From: a virus
Virus record (IMG/VR): IMGVR_UViG_3300045012_000017
Location: 1 to 29,231 of that record
Strand: one strand, 5' to 3'
Length of the DNA stretch: 29,231 nucleotides
Positions 24,176 to 28,697 of this stretch are shown here, one piece after another (position 1 is the first letter of the stretch; each line of letters starts with the position of its first letter). The notes under the pieces are model-generated. The model was not told the origin of the DNA. It did not search any database and saw only the letters and a program-made list of their open reading frames with translations. A program made the position numbers and the translations under genes.

Positions 24176-24525
24176 TCGACACCCATCTTCTGCGCCAGCC
24201 TCTTGAGGAGTTCAAGAGTGCGCATGTCTACCTGGTAGTCCTCGGAGACGGTTGCACTCTGCGCAGCCTCGATGGCTGCGATCCTCTGGAGCATGTCGTC
24301 CATCTTCTTCGAGCTGCGGGCACCGGAGTAGGCCAACGCTGGCTGTGTGATAGCGGAGTACACCGTCAGCCAGTACAGAAGCAGGAAGCCGTTGGCATCG
24401 AGCTTCGGAAAGAAGAACTCGACAAGGACAACACCTACGGTGACTCCGAAGGTCTGCCACACTCCAGGACCTGATGTGAACCAGTCCTCGAACCAGGCGA
24501 GAGCTGCATCGCTCCACTTCTTCAC
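24172..24525 (-). CDS. Two-helix membrane protein with coiled-coil tail
   Basis: The GTG start overlaps the terminase stop (GTGA). The 117 residues comprise WSDAALAWFEDWFTSGPGVW, membrane helices at about 21-39 and 46-65 (VTVGVVLVEFFFP and FLLLYWLTVYSAITQ), and a C-terminal helix (KKMDDMLQRIAAIEAAQSAT and on) that could form a coiled coil. With the downstream membrane gene and lysin it makes a plausible lysis cassette. No specific family is recognised, so its role as holin, antiholin or anchor is open. Confidence 0.68.
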   Translation of the reverse strand: MKKWSDAALAWFEDWFTSGPGVWQTFGVTVGVVLVEFFFPKLDANGFLLLYWLTVYSAITQPALAYSGARSSKKMDDMLQRIAAIEAAQSATVSEDYQVDMRTLELLKRLAQKMGVE

Positions 24526-26480
24526 GACCAGCCCCCGTTTCCCGATTGCATAGCTGCTTGGCTTGCATAATCCAGATCTACTGTCATGACCTTCTCCCTG
24601 TCCCTCTGGGACAGGTACCTGTTAGGGATGGTGAACTGGTTGTCGAGCTGGTCGCACAGTTCACGTGCCCTGATCTCCGCGAACCACAGTGCCATGACCA
24701 AGTCGGTCTTCGACTTGGTCTCAGGGAACCAGGTGGTGAGCTGCTCGACCAGGGCCTTGACTCCCTCGGAGCCGCCACGGTTCGGGAGCTTGATGAGGTT
24801 GCGGCCGGTCTCATGCCCGTCGAACAGCATCGACATGGAGGCAACACCGAAGTCCGTGTCCCACTTGTTCTTGCCAGTGAAGTGCTCCTTGAGGAGGCAG
24901 CCCCGCTGGGCCATGAACTTCCGCAGTTCACTCGACTGGGTCACCATCAGGTTCATGGCGTTCTTCTCGATACGCCACTCGTTGATCCTGTACTTGACTG
25001 TCAGCTCTTTGATCTTGTCGAAGATGTCATCAGGCTTGCAGTGCGGCTTGGTCCAGCAGTCCAGCACCCAGCGCTCGCCGCTGTAGCGGTCGACCGCCAT
25101 GACGATGCTGGCACTGTGGCCTGTCATCGCCGGGTCGAAACCCCCGATGACATATGTACCTTCCATGCCATGCGCACGATGGCCGGGTGCGCCACCAACC
25201 AGAGGGCCAGGCTGACGCATGCCGTTGACACAGCCAACCACTTTAGCAACCGGGAAGATCGCATCCTCGATCACCTGCTCCTGCATGTAGACCATGGCCC
25301 AGTTCCGAGGGGACATCTTCGAGCGCTTCTTCTGAAGCGCCGGTCCGTCCCACATCGGATAAGTCCCGTCGGCAGCCTGCTCAACAAGCTTCTTGGCCTT
25401 CAGAGAGACTGGGGGTCTGTTGGTCCTGGGCCAGAGCGTGACCCACTCCCTGACGTCGTCACTGAACTCCAGCACTGCGGGCTGGGTCAGGTAGGTCCAG
25501 GGGGAGGAGTCGTCGTCGCTGTAGTACTCGGGCTTCTGGATCTCCACGTACAGATCAACAGGGGCCAGTCGAGTGCCGACCAGCAGGAGCTTCCCGCCGG
25601 GAACAGCGAGACGTGACATGATCTCGTTCTGGATCCAGTCGATCTGCTTCGCGAAGTCATGAGCGTTCCCCATGTCCACACAGTCGTCCATGACGATGAG
25701 GTCGGCACGGGCACCGTAGATCTGACCACGGATACCGACAGCACGAACCGTCGGATCCTTCTCGCCAGAGTCACGGCTGTCACCGGAGACGTAGATCTCA
25801 CTGGCGGTCCAGGCGGAGCTGTTCGCATCGAATCCGCCCTCAGGGGCGAAGTCCATCTGCAGCTTCGAGTAGGACGAGTTGGTACCGGCAAGCCTGTCCT
25901 TGACCGCGCGGAGGAAGCGCTTGGCCATCTCCTGGGTCTTCGACACGATAATGATACGTACGTTGGGATCCTCGCAGATCCGGTACGTCACATAGTTGAT
26001 CGTGACCGTCGTGGACTTGGCATGCTCAGGGGGAGTGTTGATAATGAGGACTTCAGGCTCACCAGGCGAGTACACCTGGGACTCATGGAGGTTCCTGGGT
26101 TCACGGTCCTCAAGGAGGTCGATCCACTGGAGGTGGTGATTGAAGAGCTGGGTGTCCAAGTACTTCATGCAGAAGTCCTCGAACGAGGGCATGCCCTCAG
26201 CTCTTCCCTCCCCGGGATTCGTAGCGATCGCCTTGAGGCGATCCATGTCCTGCCGAAAGTTGGGATCAGTCCTACGCCAGTACTCATAGGTCTTGACGGA
26301 CAGACCGAGGTCCTCCATCGCCCTAGCGATGGGGATGCCCTTCTTCCTATAGCCGAGAACGATCTCCTTGTTCCTGGCTGCTCCCTCTCGGGAGCCCTTC
26401 TTGCCGATGTTCTTGCCGCCTACCTGTGCGACATTAGGAGAGTACTTGCCGTCCTTGGCGAGCGTATTTCTGTTCGCCAT
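24522..26480 (-). CDS. Terminase large subunit (ATPase-nuclease), with N-terminal HTH-like region
   Basis: This 652-residue protein drives DNA packaging. With the ATG at 26480 as start, an atypical Walker A PPEHAKST lies at 150-157, Walker B LIVMDD at 261-266 and a coupling motif GTRL at 302-305. The C-terminal RNase-H-like nuclease has GGFDPAMTG (Asp449), RIEKNAMN (Glu505) and KTDLVMALW (Asp593) as likely metal ligands. Residues about 40-85 (GYRKKGIPIARAMEDLGLSV, KTYEYWRR) look like a helix-turn-helix, a feature usually found in small terminases. A GTG at 26489 is an alternative start with GAGAGAG upstream. It is the first gene of the late operon. Confidence 0.92.
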   Translation of the reverse strand: MANRNTLAKDGKYSPNVAQVGGKNIGKKGSREGAARNKEIVLGYRKKGIPIARAMEDLGLSVKTYEYWRRTDPNFRQDMDRLKAIATNPGEGRAEGMPSFEDFCMKYLDTQLFNHHLQWIDLLEDREPRNLHESQVYSPGEPEVLIINTPPEHAKSTTVTINYVTYRICEDPNVRIIIVSKTQEMAKRFLRAVKDRLAGTNSSYSKLQMDFAPEGGFDANSSAWTASEIYVSGDSRDSGEKDPTVRAVGIRGQIYGARADLIVMDDCVDMGNAHDFAKQIDWIQNEIMSRLAVPGGKLLLVGTRLAPVDLYVEIQKPEYYSDDDSSPWTYLTQPAVLEFSDDVREWVTLWPRTNRPPVSLKAKKLVEQAADGTYPMWDGPALQKKRSKMSPRNWAMVYMQEQVIEDAIFPVAKVVGCVNGMRQPGPLVGGAPGHRAHGMEGTYVIGGFDPAMTGHSASIVMAVDRYSGERWVLDCWTKPHCKPDDIFDKIKELTVKYRINEWRIEKNAMNLMVTQSSELRKFMAQRGCLLKEHFTGKNKWDTDFGVASMSMLFDGHETGRNLIKLPNRGGSEGVKALVEQLTTWFPETKSKTDLVMALWFAEIRARELCDQLDNQFTIPNRYLSQRDREKVMTVDLDYASQAAMQSGNGGWS

Positions 26481-26535
26481 ATGCGGCACATCTCTCTCGT
26501 GTCGGCCGGTCCTGTCGGACCTCACTTCAAGGTAG

Positions 26536-26748
26536 GCAGCCCTCAGGGGCTGCTATCCGGGGGGATGATTCCCAGGAGGAAGGGGCTCTAGGGGAAAGCA
26601 GGAGGGAGCCCATAGGGGCTCCTGCACAGGGGACCCTGCTACAGGTGCTACATGGTACGGACCCTCAGGGGTCCGCTCCAGTGGTCTTCTGGAAGAAGAC
26701 ATACCCGTGGCTACTCAGTTGTAGTTAGCCACGCCCTAAGGGGCGTGG
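26536..26748. other. Chain of perfect hairpins in the late-operon leader
   Basis: At least five perfect hairpins with 7-8-bp stems lie nearly end to end: arms 26536-26542/26547-26553 (loop TCAG), 26605-26611/26616-26622 (ATAG), 26658-26664/26669-26675 (TCAG), 26684-26690/26694-26700 (GGA) and 26729-26736/26741-26748 (TAAG). Alternatives also exist: GCAGGAG at 26598-26604 pairs with 26619-26625, and GTGGCTA at 26707-26713 pairs with 26726-26732, each competing with a listed hairpin. There are no U tracts. The region is the 5' leader of the terminase mRNA if the promoter at 26774-26802 is used. A regulatory RNA or a packaging site are both possible. Confidence 0.8.
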
Positions 26749-26773
26749 AGCTTGTGTCTCAGTGTGTCCCATT

Positions 26774-26802
26774 ATTATAGAGGCGATATGATCATGGTCC
26801 TC
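26774..26802 (-). promoter_or_regulatory. Predicted late promoter with perfect -10 box
   Basis: On the minus strand a perfect TATAAT occupies 26779-26774, and the -35 position 17 bases upstream reads GAGGAC, which is weak. The predicted start is near 26767, giving a leader of about 290 bases before the terminase. A weak -35 with a strong -10 is typical of activator-dependent promoters, and a Crp-type site lies at the matching distance upstream. The genes from 26480 to 910 have almost no other gaps where a promoter could sit. Confidence 0.65.
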
Positions 26803-26820
26803 AGATGGGATTGCGAAAAG

Positions 26821-26836
26821 TGTGACCAACGTCACA
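26821..26836. promoter_or_regulatory. Crp/GlxR-type operator upstream of the late promoter
   Basis: The palindrome TGTGACCAACGTCACA has perfect TGTGA and TCACA half sites spaced by six bases, the core recognised by Crp-family regulators, and it also fits the GTG-N6-GNCAC pattern described for Streptomyces Crp. Its centre, 26828.5, is 61.5 bases upstream of the predicted late transcription start, the classical class I activator position. This could place late transcription under host cAMP-receptor control. The binding itself is inferred. Confidence 0.6.
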
Positions 26837-27118
26837 GGATGAACTAGGACATACAGGGACAGAAGGGCCTATGGTTCGACCAGAGAATTGCAGTGGGAGA
26901 TACGACTACGACTGCGACTCGGATTAAAAAACGTCCCGGTCTGTCCTGGTTTGCGCAGCGACTTGTGGATCATGTCACTCATCACATTGTGTCATCGATC
27001 ATCATCATTGAGTCATCGTTGAGGATTGTTTGATGTTGATTGGATTGTTGTGTGTCGATGTCATCATATGTGTGTATGTATGTACATGGTCAGCATGTAT
27101 GTCATGTGTGTGCCTGTG

Positions 27119-27180
27119 AATCACAGGTGATGTGGACGTATGGCCATGGAATCGCAGGTGATGCAGCAGTGTGGCCATGG
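27119..27180. repeat. Two tandem imperfect 31-bp repeats in an AT-rich stretch
   Basis: The copies are 27119-27149 and 27150-27180. Both start AATC(A/G)CAGGTGATG and end TGGCCATGG; differences are concentrated in the middle six to eight bases. The surrounding stretch, about 26940-27200, is visibly richer in A and T than the genes and full of TCATCA and TGTATG runs, with no coding gene I can support. Iteron-like repeats in an AT-rich divergent region suggest a replication origin or a regulator-binding cluster. Confidence 0.7.
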
Positions 27181-27207
27181 ATATGATGCTTATCGTCACA
27201 TTGACGC

Positions 27208-27240
27208 GAACTGTCTAGATGTGTCTGTGACAGACAGTTC
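27208..27240. promoter_or_regulatory. Nested inverted repeats, operator-like
   Basis: A 9-bp inverted repeat (GAACTGTCT at 27208-27216 with AGACAGTTC at 27232-27240) spans 15 bases. Inside and overlapping it is the odd palindrome TGTCTGTGACAGACA at 27222-27236. The related half-site CTGTCT or AGACAG therefore occurs repeatedly within 33 bases, as expected of a site for a dimeric or tetrameric repressor. It lies about 200 bases upstream of the first rightward gene of this block. Confidence 0.5.
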
Positions 27241-27277
27241 CATATGGTCAACCATTCGTCTAGTTAGGAACCTTAAC

Positions 27278-27306
27278 CAGTCCTGCACTGTCCAGTGTAA
27301 GGACTG
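27278..27306. promoter_or_regulatory. Long interrupted inverted repeat
   Basis: CAGTCCT (27278-27284) pairs with AGGACTG (27300-27306), and inside them CACTG pairs with CAGTG around TC, with one base unpaired on one side and two on the other. Together this makes a 12-bp interrupted stem. It is upstream of the predicted rightward promoter, so an operator is more likely than an attenuator; a terminator of upstream leakage is an alternative, although there is no T tract. Confidence 0.5.
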
Positions 27307-27373
27307 AACGGGTCGACGCTGCTTACGGCGGACCACTTTCATCACGGATCGGTAACGTTCCAGCGGATCGGTC

Positions 27374-27402
27374 TTGACGCGGCGAGCCACGTAGACCAGA
27401 TT
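27374..27402 (+). promoter_or_regulatory. Predicted rightward promoter for the acidic protein gene
   Basis: TTGACG (27374-27379) is followed after 17 bases by CAGATT (27397-27402). The -35 is near consensus and the -10 keeps A2, A4 and T6, which is acceptable for actinobacterial vegetative sigma factors. Transcription would start near 27409, leaving a short leader that contains AGGAGG before the ATG at 27436. Confidence 0.5.
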
Positions 27403-27435
27403 CGGCACCGCACCACTCACACACAGGAGGCAGCG

Positions 27436-27822
27436 ATGCAGATCGATCTCACGAAGCCGCAGACGGTGCGGCTGAACCGCAAGTGGAACGGCTACGAGAT
27501 GGTCGTCACCCACACGCCGAACACCGGCGAGACGGTTGTCACGGCTGGCACGGAGATCCTGGCTGAGACGGTCGAGTGGTTCGACGAGGACATGCTCACG
27601 GTCGCCGCAGCAGGCGAGATTGCGAACGCTGTCTCGTATGAGATCGTCGCGGCTGCACACGTCGAGGCGCTGGAGATGAACGAGGACATCGAGATGGTCG
27701 AGTCCTACGACGACTGCAAGCCCGACTGTTACTGGGCGAGCGACTGGGAGGGCGGGTTCGAGTCCGAGCCGTACATCGTCCACGAGACTGTCTGCCCCAA
27801 CCACTGGAGTTCCAACCTGTGA
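27436..27822 (+). CDS. Strongly acidic protein (128 aa), probable early gene
   Basis: A consensus Shine-Dalgarno AGGAGG lies seven bases before the ATG. I count 25 Asp and Glu against 5 Lys and Arg, so the protein is highly negative. The N-terminal third is beta-like (VRLNRKWNGYEMVVTHTPNT), the middle contains ILAETVEWFDEDM, and the C-terminal part has CKPDCYW and ETVCPNHW with three cysteines in total. It could be a DNA-mimic or host-takeover protein, judged by charge, size and position as first rightward gene beyond the divergent region. No family is recognised. The next gene starts within its stop codon. Confidence 0.82.
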   Translation: MQIDLTKPQTVRLNRKWNGYEMVVTHTPNTGETVVTAGTEILAETVEWFDEDMLTVAAAGEIANAVSYEIVAAAHVEALEMNEDIEMVESYDDCKPDCYWASDWEGGFESEPYIVHETVCPNHWSSNL

Positions 27823-27980
27823 CCGGTACGACCCTCCAGAACACCAGCACGGCGGACCTGAAGGCCAGACTGGCCGAGTTGCGGGAGGTTCACCGCCATG
27901 ATCCCCATCCGCCGAAGCGGTACGCGGCACTGACGGACATCCGGTACATCATCAAGGAGCTGATCAGACGCGGAGAGTAG
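27819..27980 (+). CDS. Small hypothetical protein (53 aa)
   Basis: A GTG overlapping the upstream stop (GTGA) opens a 53-codon frame ending at TAG 27978-27980, directly before the terminator repeats. The protein MTGTTLQNTSTADLKARLAE then LREVHRHDPHPPKRYAALTD and IRYIIKELIRRGE is helical, with an amphipathic first helix and a basic second one. Short proteins of this two-helix type occur in actinophage early regions, but no function is known to me. Coupled start and terminator position support the gene. Confidence 0.7.
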   Translation: MTGTTLQNTSTADLKARLAELREVHRHDPHPPKRYAALTDIRYIIKELIRRGE

Positions 27981-27985
27981 GGGAG

Positions 27986-28010
27986 GGCCGCTTCGGCGGC
28001 CTTTCCTTTT
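27986..28010 (+). terminator. Intrinsic terminator, first copy
   Basis: GGCCGC and GCGGCC pair as a 6-bp GC-only stem closed by C(TTCG)G, the very stable UUCG tetraloop, followed by TTTCCTTTT. It lies a few bases after the stop of the 53-residue gene and ends the rightward transcript. Confidence 0.9.
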
Positions 28011-28025
28011 GCCCATATGGGGGAG

Positions 28026-28050
28026 GGCCGCTTCGGCGGCCTTTCCTTTT
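28026..28050 (+). terminator. Intrinsic terminator, second identical copy
   Basis: The same stem, UUCG loop and T-rich tail as the first copy, 40 bases downstream. A double terminator would insulate the promoters downstream at 28287 and 28416 from read-through, or give a graded block that antitermination could overcome. Confidence 0.9.
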
Positions 28051-28210
28051 GCCCATATGGTTGCAAATACCAACCGTCCGATTGGCCGGCCGAAATCCCG
28101 TTATCGTTCCGTGACATTGCCGTGACCAGTCCGTGCTGGAACACGAGGACTCATCCCCCTAAATTTGTGTCCAGAAGGAAAACGCAGCACAGGCAGTGAA
28201 GATCGGATTG

Positions 28211-28283
28211 AGATCCTCAAGCGAGGATCTTGGCGGTTGCAGTCGCAACCGACGGGTCTTGCTTCCGGAAACTCGGAAGCAAG
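28211..28283. other. Three consecutive perfect hairpins upstream of a promoter
   Basis: AGATCCTC/GAGGATCT (28211-28218 and 28223-28230, loop AAGC), CGGTTGC/GCAACCG (28234-28240 and 28245-28251, loop AGTC) and CTTGCTTCCG/CGGAAGCAAG (28258-28267 and 28274-28283, loop GAAACT) follow one another, the last ending three bases before a TTGACA. None has a U tract. The preceding stretch 28061-28210 contains a GGCCGGCC palindrome but no gene or promoter I can support. Confidence 0.8.
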
Positions 28284-28286
28284 TAC

Positions 28287-28315
28287 TTGACACGGGAAAC
28301 TCGGCCTACTAGCGT
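28287..28315 (+). promoter_or_regulatory. Predicted rightward promoter P1
   Basis: A consensus TTGACA (28287-28292) is followed after 17 bases by TAGCGT (28310-28315), a good actinobacterial -10 form (TAG at the first three positions, T at the sixth). It starts three bases after a 10-bp hairpin. The transcript would run through P2 and the boxA-like site into the gene at 28698. Confidence 0.65.
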
Positions 28316-28415
28316 CTTCCTCAGCACCACGGACCACTCAGTAGCACTGCGACCGACCTAGTCGGCCAGTTCGAACCAGTGATTCACGGTGCGAATCCCT
28401 GAAGCCAGGGAAAGC

Positions 28416-28443
28416 TTGACAAGCACGACCCACCTGCTAAGGT
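28416..28443 (+). promoter_or_regulatory. Predicted rightward promoter P2 with dyad over the -10
   Basis: TTGACA (28416-28421) is followed after 16 bases by TAAGGT (28438-28443). Immediately upstream a hairpin TCCCTG/CAGGGA (28396-28401 and 28406-28411, loop AAGC) ends four bases before the -35. The -10 is embedded in a dyad, CCACC/GGTGG around TGCTAA, which could be an operator or an early-transcript hairpin. The predicted start is near 28450, giving a leader of roughly 250 bases. Confidence 0.7.
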
Positions 28444-28517
28444 GGTTGCAGCACCACAGAGCAAGCCGAGAAGCACTCGTCCGGACTAGCAACCGGCCGC
28501 AAAGCCTTCGATGGGTC

Positions 28518-28536
28518 GTTCTTTGAGAACTCAACA
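28518..28536 (+). promoter_or_regulatory. boxA-like antitermination site
   Basis: GTTCTTTGAGAACTCAACA closely resembles the boxA region in rRNA operon leaders of actinobacteria and the Bacillus form TGTTCTTTGAAAACT, which recruits Nus factors. It lies about 70 bases downstream of the predicted P2 start and upstream of any coding sequence, as a nut-type element should. The core GTTCT-TTG-AGAAC is itself a dyad. The role in antitermination is inferred from sequence similarity recalled from known leaders. Confidence 0.7.
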
Positions 28537-28557
28537 TTGTGCCACTAGTGGTAAACG

Positions 28558-28576
28558 GCAGGGCTTGAGGCCCTGC
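28558..28576. other. Leader hairpin downstream of the boxA-like site
   Basis: GCAGGGC (28558-28564) pairs with GCCCTGC (28570-28576) around TTGAG. A near-identical hairpin with the same stem and loop TTGA lies inside a late gene at 1880-1897. A palindrome CCACTAGTGG precedes it at 28542-28551, and a further 7-bp hairpin (28659-28665 with 28673-28679) sits just before the Shine-Dalgarno of the next gene. It may be a boxB/boxC-type partner of the boxA-like site or an attenuator without U tract. Confidence 0.65.
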
Positions 28577-28697
28577 AACTACTAGTCATCTCTCTCTTTC
28601 CCTAAATCAAGGGTTGGTGGCAGTCAGGCTCCCACAGTTGCCTGTCGCCTTCCCGGATCGCACAGCGAATGACTGTGCGGTACACAGGGAGAGAGAT

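Larger units (their letters stand above)
27981..28060 (+). repeat. Exact tandem duplication of a 40-bp unit
   Basis: Positions 27981-28020 and 28021-28060 are identical base for base. Each unit contains a complete intrinsic terminator followed by GCCCATATGG. The octamer CCATATGG also occurs at 27240-27247. Perfect identity suggests a recent duplication or active homogenisation. Confidence 0.95.

Noticed and set aside
26871-26927. 18-codon frame MVRPENCSGRYDYDCDSD in the divergent region
   Set aside because: An acceptable AGAAGGG precedes the ATG, but the frame is too short to separate from chance and no downstream gene is coupled to it.
27005-27199. His- and Thr-rich 64-residue reading frame on the minus strand
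   Set aside because: It is a translation of the TCATCA/TGTATG low-complexity stretch and of the 31-bp repeats, has no clear ribosome binding site, and reads as composition bias and not a folded protein.
27196-27930. 244-residue minus-strand frame antisense to the acidic gene
   Set aside because: It runs opposite to a gene with a consensus Shine-Dalgarno, crosses the predicted promoter and inverted repeats, and has Arg/Ser/Pro-rich shadow composition.
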